Assembly (NCBI RefSeq): GCF_002878395.1
Contig: NW_025850385.1
Coordinates: forward strand, 59,296-123,295
Source: Capsicum annuum
Lineage: Eukaryota > Streptophyta > Magnoliopsida > Solanales > Solanaceae
Length of the DNA stretch: 64,000 bases
Direction: 5' to 3'
The notes below the pieces were generated by a model. It was not told where the DNA came from. It did no database searches and saw only the letters and a list, made by a program, of their open reading frames with translations. Position 1 is the first letter of the stretch; every line of letters starts with the position of its first letter. This document shows, in pieces, positions 34,715 through 46,641 of this stretch. The position numbers were made by a program, and so were the translations under genes.

Positions 34715-35540
34715 GACTCCAATAATTCAGTTAATGACTGTAGTCAGAGTGTTTCCTGACGTCTTTCCCAAAGATTTGCTCGAGGCACCTCCCGATAGTG
34801 AAATAGAATTTGGAATTGATCTTCTTCCTGATACTCATCCGATCTATATTCCTCAATATTGGAGAAACTCAAAAATCTATTAGATAAAGGTTTTATATGG
34901 CGTAGTGTTTCTCTATGGGGTGCTCCTGTCCTATTCGTGCATAAGAAAGACGGTTCTTTATGGATGTGCATCGACTATCGTCAATTAAATGAAGTCACTG
35001 TTAAAAATAGATATCCTCTTCCTAGAATCAATGACTTTTTTGATCAACTCCAAGGTGCAATTTATTTTTCCAAGATAGATCTTACATCTGGCTACCATCA
35101 ACTTCGAGTAAGGGAATGTAATATCCGAAAAATAGCTTTCAGAACCCGTTATGGCTATTTTAAATTCCCAGTCATGTCTTTCAGGCTAACAAATGCCCCA
35201 GCAACCTTCATGGACTTGATGAACCATATGTTTAAATAGTACCTTGACATGTTATTATAGTCTTTACTGATGATATTATTCTCTATTCCCGTAGTGAGGA
35301 TGATCATGTAAACCATCTTAGAATTGTGTTGTAAACTCTTAGGAATCACTAGTTGTTTGCAAAATTTAGCAAATGTGAATTTTGGCTAAGGTCAATTGCT
35401 TTCCTTGGTCATATTGTTTCCAGCGAGGGTATTAGAGTTGATATCCAAAAGATAAAAGCCGTGAAAGACCCATTTCTCCATAAGATATTAGAAGTTTCTT
35501 GGGTTTAGCTGGCTATTACAAATGGTTTGATGAAGGTTTT
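34715..35540 (+). pseudogene. Antisense RT fragment of O-type inside the E3 3' LTR
   Basis: The sequence aligns with 43546-44397, the start of the RT of O. Visible are VFPDVFPKDL, then [58 protein letters not shown] and a broken FTDDI-type site near 35270. It shares with O a missing 25-30 bp after TATATTGGAG/TATATCGGAG, the stop TAG (35237-35239; O 44068-44070), TAA (35332-35334; 44164-44166), TAG (35350-35352; 44182-44184) and TAA (35387-35389; 44219-44221). It lacks about 10 bp that O keeps after GTGAAA. It is a copy of already dead sequence, not a gene. Confidence 0.9.
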
Positions 35541-36944
35541 GTTTCCATTGAGTTCATTGAGTTCCATTGATTGATGGAATACTACTAAGATTTGATAACT
35601 GACTAATATTACTAAGTACTGAGTACGAATGGACTGATTCTAAATTTACTAAGTTTTCTTGAGTCATGTGAATGACTAAATTCTACTGATCATGGCTTGA
35701 TTGAGAGTATCTTGAATACTAACACTAGCTCTAGGTACAAAGCTAAATTGTCGGGTATTAAATACGCCCAAGACTTGACAGCATGAAATTGACAAGACAT
35801 GACACTTCTTTGAACACATGACCATAGTCCACAATTCATAATACAACCATTGAGGGATATCATGAAGCATTCGCAAGTCATAAACTTACACATGTATAGG
35901 AATGCATACTAACATAACATAATTTCACAAATCCATTCTTATGAGCATTCCACCAAGTCATTACAAGACATATCTAAGGCATGGGAGTCATTTTGAACAT
36001 ATAATTATAGCCTAAGTTCATCATTTAGATCAATAAAGGATCATAAAACACAATTCTACTCACTTGGGCATTTTATCAAACACATGGGATGTATATACTT
36101 GGTCTTAGGCATGAACATTAACCAATTACAACATGGATACATTAATCAACTCAATTTCATGAAATTCAACCCACATGTTCACATAAATTTATGACAATCA
36201 TTAAAGATCTCAACTTGTAATCACACAACAATATTAACATGGGTACATCCTAACCCACAACATGAAAATCATGATTCAACTTTTTAAAGGAGGATGCTTG
36301 AACTCCAAGGGAGGAAAGGACCCTTGGATGAAGGATGGAAATTTCTTGAAGCTTAATGGAGGTAAGCTTGAGTTCTTGATTTGAAGTTAATCACCTAGGG
36401 TTTTCTTGTTCTTGAGAATTTGTGAAATAGTGAATGTATTTAGCCAAAAAGGGGCTAAATTTCTTGTTATGAGGTCTGAAGGTCGGGGGAAAAAATCTAA
36501 TTACCCTTAAGGATGCGGTCATTTAATAACTGAAAATTGGGCACCAATGCGATTGTCAATGCAGCGCGCTGATGGCATCAACGCGATACTTAATGTATCA
36601 CGCCATGATCACACCGTGTCTCAAGATTTTGACTCTGGCAACCTGGAATAATATTAACCAATGCAATAGGCAACGTGGTGCGCCAAGATCGCATTGGTCC
36701 ACTATTTTGGGATTTTGAACGTGGTCTAAACGCAGTCCAAAAAAATTGAAACTTGTCCAAGAATACCTATTGATTAACAAAAGTATAGACCATTAAATGA
36801 CATTAAGTTTGCAAAATCAGATTGCCATCTTTTGAAGGCTAAAAATAAATTAAGTCTGGAAACTTAGCTAGAATTTTATAAGCTTGGGACCCCTTGACAA
36901 GCTTAAAGGACTAAATTAAGCTAGGAATTTTGTGGGTTCTTACA
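35541..36944 (-). repeat. 3' LTR of E3, second segment
   Basis: The LTR resumes with AGTTCATTGAGTTCC, so about 235 bp (34480-34714) are present a second time at 35541-35783. The end reads GGTTCTTACA. The CpG-rich palindrome block lies at 36540-36700. Confidence 0.87.
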
Positions 36945-36960
36945 ATATCTCCCCCTTGGG
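36945..36960 (-). other. Polypurine tract of E3
   Basis: The minus strand reads CCCAAGGGGGAGATAT beside the LTR. Confidence 0.87.
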
Positions 36961-37329
36961 AATATTTATCCTCGAATAAGACTGATTGAGGTGGGAAAAA
37001 TATAAGTCAAAGTACATACTATGCATGAACAAGTGAAATATGATTACATAGCTGACATGACAGATAAGCTGAATATATCATACTGAACATGCATATCCAA
37101 TGCATGAGTAACTGATTCATGAATACATTATTGAGATTACCGATAAGCTGAATATACTAGACATACCTATCTGATGCATGAATACATGACTTAATATGCA
37201 ATGGTATTTGATACCAAGTCTGTAATGGGAATTTGAGCATGGAACTGAATATCAAGTTTGTAACTGAAATCTGAACATAAAACTAAATAAGCTTTAAGGA
37301 AATCTATTACCATAGGTTGAGTCTGAGTT

Positions 37330-38920
37330 TGTGGAGAAGAGGTGAGGATATTTGGTCCTCATGTTTGCTTCTGCTTCCTAAGTAGCTCCCTGAATGGACT
37401 GGTTCTACCAAAGAACTTTGACTAGAGAGACTTCTTTGTTCCTCAGTCTGCAGGTCTGATAGTCAAGGACTTTGACTGGAATTTACTCTTAAGAGAGAAT
37501 ATTCTAAATATCTATGTCCTCAATAGGGACTACAACTGCTGGGCCACCTATGCACTTCTTAATCTAGGAGACATAAAAGACTGGATGAACTGAAGCTAGA
37601 TCTAAAGGCAACACAAGCTCATAAGCTACTTTGCCAAAGTGACTGAGAATTTTGAAGGGACCAACCTATTGAGGACTGAGCTTTCCCTTCTTGTCGAACC
37701 ACTTTACTCCTTTCATGGGAGAGATTTTCAGATACACATAATCACCAATCTCAAACTCGAGATTTTTTTTTGTGCATATCTGTGTACGATTTCTATCAGC
37801 TCTAAGCTATTTTGAGCCTTTTTATGATCAACTAAACTTTCTCTAAGGTATCAAATACCAAGTCAAACCCTACAACTATGGCCTCACCGACTTTGAACCA
37901 ACCAATTGGAGATCTGCATCTCCTACCATAGAGAGCTTCAAATGGAGCCATCTGAATATTAGAATGATAGCTATTGTTGTATGCAAACTTGATCAAAGGC
38001 AAGTGGTTATCCAAACTACCCTTGAAATCAATTACACACGCTCGCAGCATATATTCTAAAGTCTGGATGGTCCATTCTTCTTGACCATATGTTTGAGGAT
38101 GAAAGGCTGTATAGAGATGAACTCAGATGCCAAGACCCTTTTGGAATATGAACTCAGATGCCAAGACCCTTTTGGAATGGCTTCCAAAAATAAGAGGTAA
38201 ATTGGGTCCCTCTATATGAGACAATAGACACTGGAACACCGTGCAATCTGACCAACTCCCGGATATAGATTTTGGCATAATCCTCAGCTTAATAAGAGGT
38301 ATAAATTGGAGGGAAATGAGCTGACTTGGTCATTCGATCTACAATGACCCAAACTGAATCGTGCTAACAACAAGTACGAGGCAAAACCATCACGAAGTAT
38401 ATATTCACTTCTTCCTACTTCTAGGTGGGAATACTGAACTCCTTTATGGACCCACTAGGCTTCTGATGCTCAATATTAACCTTCTAATTATTGAGCACTT
38501 AGCCATAAATTTTGCAATGTCTCTCTTCATCCCACTCCACCAATAGATCTCCCGTAAGTCACAGTACATCTTAGTGGCCCCTGGATGAATCGTATAACAT
38601 GCACCATATGCTTCTGCAAAAATTTACTATCCTAAGTCATCAACACCTGGCACACATAGACGACCCTAATAACGCAATACACCATCTCTCCCTTGGGAGA
38701 AAACCTGTACTTTCAGATCTATGACTGACGTTTTAAACTTGATTAAACAAGGATCTCTATCTTACTTTTTCTTAACTTTAGAAACTAGAGATGATTTTGA
38801 ACTTTTCTAAACCCATATACTGCCTTCTGCTGAATCAACTAAGCGAAAACCTAGTCGGGAAAACTGGTGAACTTCCTGGGCGAATTTTTTCTTACTATCC
38901 TCAATGTGAGTACCACTACC
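37330..38920 (-). pseudogene. E3 integrase with chromodomain-like tail
   Basis: The best open part is 37832-38050 (MLRACVIDFKGSLDNHLPLI, SNIQMAPFEALYGRRCRSP, IGWFKVGEA), the region around and after the catalytic glutamate. The earlier core lies at 38060-38700 with many frameshifts. A 31-bp tandem duplication (38119-38149 and 38150-38180) shifts the frame inside the D-G-T segment. The C-terminal SH3-like and chromodomain-like tail (VKVLW) is at 37330-37700 in pieces. Confidence 0.8.
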
Positions 38921-39030
38921 CATAGACAGTCTCCTGAGAGCATCAGTCACTACATTGGCCTTGCCCAAATAATAAAAGACACTCATGTCATAATCCTTTA
39001 AAAGCTCTAACCAGCTTCTCTGATGGATAT

Positions 39031-39399
39031 TTAAGTATTTTTGAGAAAAAACATACTAAAGACTTTGTGATCTATGAACATATCTACATGAACTCTATAT
39101 AAGTAGTGCCTCCAAATCTTTAAGGTAAAAACTACTGCTGGTAACTCAAGATCATGAGTAGGATAGTTCTTCTCATGGGGCTTAAGTTGTCTGGAGACAT
39201 AGGATATGACCTTACCATGTTGTATGAGGACACAAACCAAACCTACTATTGATGTATAAAAATACATAACATACCCATCTGGACTCCCTGGATGAGTCAA
39301 AACTAAAGTTGAGGTGAGTCGAGTCTTCAACTCCTGAAAACTCTCCTCGCATGAATCTGACCACTGAAATTTGACTTTCTTCTGAGTCAATCTGGACAT
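39031..39399 (-). pseudogene. E3 RNase H
   Basis: The 122-residue frame reads [20 protein letters not shown], then GYVMYFYTS where the usual catalytic DAS is Y-T-S. It continues [38 protein letters not shown] and [14 protein letters not shown]. This is the gypsy RNase H that follows RT. It ends before the integrase zinc finger, with stops on both sides. Confidence 0.86.
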
Positions 39400-39432
39400 A
39401 GAGTATGCAATAGAAGAAAATCTCTTAAAAAA

Positions 39433-40400
39433 TCATCTGTAATAGCCAGCCAAACCTAAAAAACTCTTGTTATTTGATGGACATATAGGCCTGGGCCAGT
39501 TTTTTACTGATTTGGTCTTTTGAGGATCAACTCTAATTCCATCACTGGAAATGATATGACCAAGGAATGCTACTGACCTTACCCAAAATTCACAGTTACT
39601 AAATTTGGCAAACAACTGATGATTCCTGAGGGTCTGTAATGCTATTCTGAGGTGGTCTGCATATTCACGTTCACTGTGGGAGTAGACAAGAATGTCATCT
39701 ATAAAGACTATGATGACCATGTCCAAGTACTATTTGAACACACGGTTCATCAAGTCTATGAAGGCTACTGGGGCATTGGTAAGACCAAAGGACATGACTA
39801 AGAATTCATAGTAACCATACCAAGTTTGGAAAGCTATTTTCAGAATGTCACATTCTCTAACTCTGAGCTGATGATAGCCTGATCTAAGGTCTATTTTTGA
39901 GAAATAGCTGGCACCCTAAAGTTGGTCAAACAAGTCATCGATTATGGGAAGTGCATACTTGTTCTTGATTGTGACCTTATTGAGCTTGTAGTAGTCTATG
40001 TATATTCTGAGAGACCATCTTTCTTGAGCACGAATAAGACTGGTGCACCCCACGGGGACACACAAGGCCTGATAAATCCCTTATCTAGGAGATCTTTCAA
40101 TTGTTCTTTCAATTCTCTGAGTTCTGCTGGTGCTATTATGTATGGCAGAATAGATATGGGTTGAGTATCAAGAAAAAGATCAATGTTAAAGTCTATTTCC
40201 CTTTTGGGAGAAATTCCTGGAAGAACTTTAGGGAAGACATCTTAATATTCATTCACTAATGGGACTGATTTATGATTGGGAGTTTTGGAAATAGAGTCCC
40301 TAACTCGAACAAAATGATAGACATATCTCTTAGAAGGGCAAGGAAACAAGCTGACCCTTGAAGGCTGAAGTACTACCCCTCTACTTTAGGACAGGATCAT
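39433..40400 (-). pseudogene. E3 reverse transcriptase
   Basis: The frame 39433-39726 holds [20 protein letters not shown], with the catalytic FIDD at about 39694-39705. It continues [20 protein letters not shown] and [15 protein letters not shown]. The N-terminal half (39730-40400) contains the fingers region in pieces: the plus strand at 39880-40110 is the reverse of the [11 protein letters not shown] and WGAPVLFV blocks. Several stops interrupt it. Confidence 0.86.
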
Positions 40401-40739
40401 TCAAAAACTAAACTGGACAACTCTATTTCTGAACTCGACTGTGGCATAGCAGGAATTAAGCCAATCCATGCCGAGAATAACATTAAAATCAATTATTTCT
40501 AATTTGACTAAGTCTGCTGAAGTGACATTCTGAGATACCATAATGGAATAGTTCTTATATACCCATTGGGCTATGATAGTTTTACCCACTAGGGTAGAGA
40601 CTGAGAAGGGCTTTGCTAGAATTTTGGGACAGACTCTAAAATCAACTTCTATATAAAGAGTAATAAAAGACAAAGAAGCTCTTGGATCTAGTAAAGTGTA
40701 AATATGTCTATGAAAGATCTGTAATGTACCAATGGCCAC
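40401..40739 (-). pseudogene. E3 retropepsin-like protease
   Basis: The 112-residue frame has LLDPRASLSFITLYI, where the active-site D-S/P-G-A has become DPRAS, so catalysis is unlikely. The middle (FSVSTLVGKTIIAQWVY) and the end (FNVILGMDWLNSCYATVEF) match the Del/Tekay protease, whose DVILGMDWL strand is diagnostic. It lies between gag and RT as expected. Confidence 0.87.
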
Positions 40740-40853
40740 ATCAGGAGAATTTTCTTGATCCTATCAGGAATGGAGAGCATAAAGTCTATTTGGGCGTTGT
40801 TCACTGGTAGAACTGCAAGTGGCACCCTACTGATTTAGGGGACCAGACTGAGC

Positions 40854-41933
40854 TCAGGAATGGTTATACTGACCCCAAAAACTTGATAGAGGATAATCTC
40901 TAACTCTGTGGACTATCTTTCCATATCTGAAACAAACATCACTGCCAGCTCTGCAAATACTCTTATGGTTCTTACCATAAGTTTGACAAAGAAGATTGGT
41001 ATGGTCACTGCTAATATTGCCCTGAGACTTAGAGCTTCGTGCCCTATTTTTTTTGCCATCTCTAAATTTTGGCACTGGAGCACTGGCTGATGAAAGAGCT
41101 GGAACGGATGACTTTGGGTGAAACTGAGGATGATTTCCACTCTCTTACTTATGCTGACTAAAATTGAAGCTACCTGTTCTAGCTCTCTTATTCTACTTTT
41201 CTCTCTCCCTAATCTTCTGCTCTTCTATCTATTGAGAATGGATTATAAGCCTAGATATGTCTATCTCACTAATCAATATGGCGGTTCTGCACTCCTTGAC
41301 CATACTATGATTCACCCCAAAAATAAACTTACTCATCTTAACCCTGCTATCTGCCACCATATAAGAAGCGTATCTAGCTAGCTGAGTAAACTTAAGAGAA
41401 TACTCTTTCACTATCATATTATGCCCTGCCTAAGGTTGATAAAGTCTAACACCTTAGGTTCTCTCAGCTCTAGGGGAAATAATCTATCAAGGAAAGAGTG
41501 GCAAACTCCTCCCACTCAATGGACCTTGTATCTGCGGTCCTCTCCTCTTTTCACTACTTGAACCATGTATGAGCCACATCTTTCAACTGAACGCAGCTAG
41601 CTCAACACTCTTACTACTAGTTAACCCTATGATATCGATAACCTTGTGCACTTGATCAAGGAATTCCTGAGGGTCCTCATCTATCTTACACCCAAAATAA
41701 TATGGAGGATTCATTTGGGTGAAGGCCTGAATCCTAGCTACAGCAAAATTGGCCACTAGACTAGCCAAAGCGGCTGCTGGACATTCATTCTAAGAAGCAA
41801 CTGAATTATCAAAAGTATATAATACAACTCAAAATTTTGCATGAGAAACATGTTCGTCCAGAGGATCTGGCTGGATGGGCTGAGGGGTTGACTGATTTCC
41901 ATTTCTCCTTTTGTTATTCCTTTTGGGAGGCAT
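40854..41933 (-). pseudogene. E3 gag
   Basis: The start is the ATG at 41933 (MPPKRN). Open pieces are 41583-41768 (RIQAFTQMNPPYYFGCKIDE, DPQEFLDQVHKVIDIIGLTS), 41229-41417 (VKEYSLKFTQLARYASYMVA, MVKECRTAILISEIDISRLI) and 40854-41140, which carry the serine-rich linker and a damaged zinc knuckle (VCFRYG). These follow the standard Del gag order, with frameshifts near 41430 and 41150. Confidence 0.86.
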
Positions 41934-42132
41934 ATTCTGTAAATAAAAGGGAGAAATGGATTAGACTGAGATTTAAATTTGAGCTCATGCTCACTGGTAC
42001 AACATGAATACTGAAAGAAAAGAGACTATTCCTAAAACATCTCATAGCTTCTTGTACATTAATGTAGTGTGCAATACACCCATGCACAAGACTCTTCTAG
42101 ATGCAGCTTTTCAGACTTCCTAGGACACTATT

Positions 42133-42154
42133 GAACCTTAGGCTCTGATATCAA
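42133..42154 (-). other. Primer-binding site of E3
   Basis: The minus strand reads TTGATATCAGAGCCTAAGG, one or two bases from the tRNA-Met consensus. Confidence 0.83.
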
Positions 42155-42157
42155 ATT

Positions 42158-43545
42158 CGTAACACCTCTAGTCTGATACTCTGGATGCTACATGGTGTTT
42201 ATAATTCTGAAAGACCACAAGCTAACCCATGACTGATATCTATAACTGAGCACTGAATAATAATACTAACATAAATGTCGAAATATAGACTGAAAGGCCA
42301 TAAGGTTCAATACTAAAAATATGGTATAATAATACCAAAATTGAACATAAAAACTAAAAATATTAAAGTCTGAATATCTAGTTTCAAAGTCTCTAAACTG
42401 TTCGAATAAGGAGTTGATGAGATAATCCCCCAACTAACTCCAACTTCTAAAGACTGAATGTGATGAATAAATGAAATAAGCTAACATCCTCGAATGATGA
42501 GGACTCACTACTAGTCTGCCTGTTGAATGTCTAACCTACTAAGGATGCTCTGGAGCTCCTACCTTTGAACCTATGGTATAAAACACCATAGCGTAAAAGA
42601 AAAGTATGTGTCAGTACGTGTGAATGTACTGGTACGCAAAGTGAGGTAAGGATGAATACAAGGGTTCATATGCATGAACTAAAAATAACTAGGTAATATG
42701 AACATGACTGCGTGAGAATACATGCATGAATACATAACTATTACTGAAATCATAAGGATTCTAAATACTGAGTTTTCTAACAACATAAATTACTGATATT
42801 GATATAACTAAAAACTGAGTTGACTGTGTCTGACAATCCTGATTTTGATTGAACTAGCTGAGTTCTGTACAAAGCTAGGTGACTGTATCTAATAGTCCTA
42901 AAATCTATAGAACTATCTGAGTACTATTCTAAAGACTAAGACTGAGACTGTGGGAGGTATTCATCTAATTGACATGCCCCAAATAAGATAATATAGCTGA
43001 GTTGGGGTCCAATCTATAACCCTAATTAGAAGGGTATCGATACCGCACCATTGGAAAAGATTAGTTGCGAGTGACCCTCATCCGATAGTGTCCCCTAAGG
43101 AGAACGGTTAACATACTTCAACAACCCTCAACTGTCAGTGTTGATGTCTCAACCTATTTTGCCTACATAGTTCTGGAATGCAAGGATTGATTCTAAGGGT
43201 CACACCCTCTACTGTCAGTGTGTGCCCTCCTCATTAGATTCACTCGGTGCTGAATCCTACTCCCAACTGAATAAACACTGAACTGATAAAAATGAATTGA
43301 ATTGGACTTAGTTCACTGAGTTTCATTGATTGATGGAATACTACTAAGATCTGATAACTGACTGAGATTACTGAGTACTGAGTAGGACTGGACTGATACT
43401 GAATTTACTGAGTTTTCCTTAGTCATGTGACTCACTGAATTCTACCGATCATGTCTTGACTGAGAGTATCTTGAATACTAACACTAGATCTAGGCACATA
43501 ACTAAATTTTCAAGTATTAAATACCCCTAGGACTCGATAGCATGA
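42158..43545 (-). repeat. 5' LTR of E3, truncated
   Basis: It starts CGTAACACC (TG changed to CG) and aligns with 33323-34714. The U3 half, about 1.15 kb, is missing: after AGCATGA the sequence is the RT of O. Confidence 0.87.
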
Positions 43546-44400
43546 GACTCCAAAAATTCAATCAATGAGTATAGTCAGAGTGTTTCCTGACATCTTTCCT
43601 AAAGATTTGCCCGGGGTACCTCCCAATAGTGAAATAGAATTTGGAATTGATCTCCTTCCTGATACTCAGCCCATCTCCATTCGTCTATATCGGAGCAACT
43701 CAAAGACCTATTAGATAAAGGTTTTATATGGCCCAGTGTTTCTCTATGGGGTGCTCCTATCCTATTCTTGCATAAGAAAGATGGTTCTTTATGGATGTGC
43801 ATCGACTATCATCAATTGAATAAAGTCACAGTTAAAAATAGATATCCTCTTCCTAGAATTGATGATTTGTTTGATCAACTCCAAGGTGCAAGTTATTTCT
43901 CCAAGATAGATCTTAGATCCGGCTACCATCAGCTTTGAGTAAGGGAATGTAATATCCCAAAAATAGCTTTCAGAGCCCGTTATGGCCATTTTAAATTCCC
44001 AGTCATGTCTTTTGGGCTAACAAATGCCCTAGAAACTTTCATGGACTTTATGAACCATGTGTTTAAATAGTACCTAGACATATTTGTCATAGTCTTTATT
44101 GATGATATTCTTCTCTATTCACGTAGTGAGGATGATCATGTAAACCATCTTAGAATTGTGTTGTAAACTCTCAGGAATCACTAGTTGTTTGCCAAATTTA
44201 GCAAATGTGAATTTTGGCTAAGGTCAATTGCTTTCCTTGGTCATATTTTTTCCAATGAGGGTATTAGAGTTGATACCCAAAAGAAGAAAGCTGTGAAAAA
44301 CTAGCCTAGACCCATTTCTCCATAAGACATTAGAAGTTTCTTGGGTTTAGTTGGCTATTATAGATGGTTTGTTGAAGGGTTTTTTCCATTGCATCTCCTA
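43546..44400 (+). pseudogene. Gypsy O reverse transcriptase
   Basis: The first codons are the spacer before RT (VFPDIFPKDLPGVPP). The RT body has [18 protein letters not shown] and later FIDD at 44095-44106 ([14 protein letters not shown]). A 25-30 bp loss after CGGAG removes the M-A-P-A-E segment and shifts the frame. In-frame stops are at 44068, 44164, 44182 and 44219. The start of pol upstream is absent because the junction with the LTR of E3 lies at 43546. Confidence 0.87.
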
Positions 44401-44943
44401 TGACCCGATCGACTCAGAAAAAAGTTAAGTTTTAGTGATCAAATTCCTACGAGAAGAGTTTTTAGGAGTTGAAGACTCGACTCACTTCAGCCCTAGTCCT
44501 AGCATTACCTGATGGTATAGATGGATTCATTGTTTATGGTGATACCTCTAGAGTTGGTTTGGATTGTGAAGATACAGAGAGGTAAGGTCATAGCCTATGC
44601 CTCTAGACAACTTAATCCTCACAAAAAGAACCATCCTACTCATGATCTTGCGTTAGCTGCTATTGTGTTTGCTTTGAAAATATGGAGGCATTATCTTTAT
44701 GGGGTTTATGTTAATATATTTATAGACCACAAAAGTTTGCAATACGTATTTACGCAGAGAGAGTTGAATCTATGTCCGAGAAGGTGGCTGGAATTATTGA
44801 AGGATTATGACATGAGAGTTTTTTATCATTTGGGCAAGGACAATATTGTGGTATACTCCCTTAGTAGACTATCTATGAATAGTGTTTTTTATGTGGAGAG
44901 TAATAAGGAGGAGGTAGTTTGGGAATTTCATCGATTAGCTTGA
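44401..44943 (+). pseudogene. Gypsy O RNase H
   Basis: The frame 44521-44943 (140 residues) reads [40 protein letters not shown] and [20 protein letters not shown], then [20 protein letters not shown]. The first catalytic aspartate strand (VYGDTS) lies out of frame just before. This is the best preserved RNase H of the window; it ends in the linker to integrase. Confidence 0.87.
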
Positions 44944-46438
44944 TTGGGTATTTGTTTGGTTGATTCGGATGAGGGTAATGCTTGGATGAAGAGTAGGGTA
45001 GAATCCTCCTTTGTTTCTTAGGTGAAGGAGAAGGATGATCAGGATCCCATCTTAGTTAGGTTAAAGGATTCGATTGGAGATCAAAAAATGGAGGTTTTCT
45101 CCTAAGGGGGAGATGGCCTGTTGAGATACCAAAGTAGACTATGTGTACCATGTGTTGGTGAATTGTGATAGAGGATTATGGAAGAAGAGCATAGTGCACG
45201 TTATTCTGTTCATCTTGGTTCTACTAAGATGTATTGAGACTGCGAGAAATCTATTAGTGGAGTGGTATGAAGAATGATTTTGCAAAGTTTATAGCTAAGT
45301 GTTTAGTTTGTCAACAGGTTATGGTAGAGAACCAAAGGCCTGGTGGTATGTTGCAAGAGTTCAGTATTCTTACTTGGAAGTGGGAAGAGGTGAAGATTGA
45401 TTTTGTAACAGGGTTACCTTGTTCAAAACTCAACATAATTCGATTTGGTTTATAGTAGATAGGTTGACTAAATCAACCCATTTTCTACCAGTTCATATGT
45501 CCTATTAGGCTAAAGACTATGCTAAACTGTATATTAGAGAGTTAGTTAGAGTGTATGGAGTTCCACTGACAATTATTTCAGATAGGGGTACTAAGTTTAC
45601 CCTCCACTTTTGGAAGGCCTTTCAAAAAGGTCTTGGTACCCAAGTTCCCCTTAGTTCAACTTTTCATCCTCAGAGAGATGGCCAGGCAGAGAGGACCATC
45701 AGACTTTAGAAGATATATTAAGAGCGTGTGTTCTTAATTTCAAGGGTAGTTGGTATGAGCATTTACCATTAAGAGTTTACCTACAACAACAGTTACCATG
45801 CTAGCTTTCAAATGGCCTCATTTGAGGTACTTTATGGGAGAAGATGTAGATCACCTATTGGTTGGTTTGAAGTGGATGAAGTCATGTTGTTGGGGCCAGA
45901 TATGGTGTCAGAAGCTATGGAAAAAGTGCAGTTAAATCGAGAAAGGTTAAAAATAGCTCAGAATCGTCAGAAATCATATGCGGATCTGCGGAGAAGAAAT
46001 ATTAAGTTTGAAGTTGGTGATTTAGTAGTTTTGAAAGTTTCACCCATGAAAGGGGAGAAGAGATTTGGCAAAAAAGGGAATCTTAGTCCCCGCTATGTTG
46101 ATCCCTACAGGATATTGGTTCACGTATGAAAGTTGGCATATGATCTTGAGTTGCCTACAGATTTATCATCCGTACATCTTATATTCCATATGTCCATGCT
46201 TAAGAAGTGTATTAGTGATCCAATGGTTGTGGTTCACTTAGAAAGCACAAACATTCATGATAGCCTCTCTTATAAAGAGATACCAGTTGAGATCCTTGAC
46301 CGTCAGACTCGTAGGCTAAGGAACAAAGAAGTTCCCTTGGTCAAAGTTCTTTGGCTAAATCAATCCATTGAGGGAGCCACTTGGGAAGAAAAAAAAGGTT
46401 TACGGACCAAGTACCCTCATCTATTTGCTGCAGATTAA
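44944..46438 (+). pseudogene. Gypsy O integrase with chromodomain-like tail
   Basis: The zinc finger shows HSARYSVHLG near 45190 and CLVCQQ with the first cysteine at 45300. The core has WEEVKIDFVTGLP near 45390-45430 and ISDRGTKFT near 45575-45600. The glutamate region DGQAERTI is near 45685-45710. After frameshifts, 45812-46129 (FEVLYGRRCRSPIGWFEV, RQKSYADLRRRNIKFEVGDL, GEKRFGKKGNLSPRYVDP) and 46133-46438 (YDLELPTDLSSVHLIFHMSM, SLSYKEIPVEILD, ATWEEKKGLRTKYPHLFAAD) give an almost complete C-terminal and chromodomain-like part. Only a TGA-type break separates the last two frames. Confidence 0.88.
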
Positions 46439-46628
46439 GATTCAGTTCAAGGTAACTACTTTTCTCGGATCATCTCTTTTCATTCCTAGTTTCAACTTTA
46501 TATAGCCATTCATTCAATAGTTTTACATTTGCAAATTAGTTTAGTCATAGCTTTAATTGTACGTGCCAGTTATAGACCCAGTTTCATCATCTCAGTTTCA
46601 TTAGTCTCATTCGAGGACGAATGTTCCC

Positions 46629-46641
46629 AAGGAGGAGATAT
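46629..46641 (+). other. Polypurine tract of O
   Basis: AAGGAGGAGATAT stands directly before the LTR edge. Confidence 0.85.

Larger units (their letters stand above)
33323..43545 (-). mobile_element. Del/Tekay-type gypsy element E3
   Basis: The 3' LTR (33323-36944) carries an internal foreign segment, and the 5' LTR (42158-43545) is cut in its middle. The interior (36945-42157) holds, on the minus strand, primer site, gag, protease, RT, RNase H, integrase and chromodomain-like tail in gypsy order. E3 entered the 5' LTR of E2 at 33322. Its right end is not a natural terminus: the LTR stops at AGCATGA and continues into the plus-strand RT of O. Confidence 0.87.

Noticed and set aside
40900..41400. 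Plus-strand frames 40908-41090 and 41118-41381
   Set aside because: They are antisense shadows of the gag of E3.
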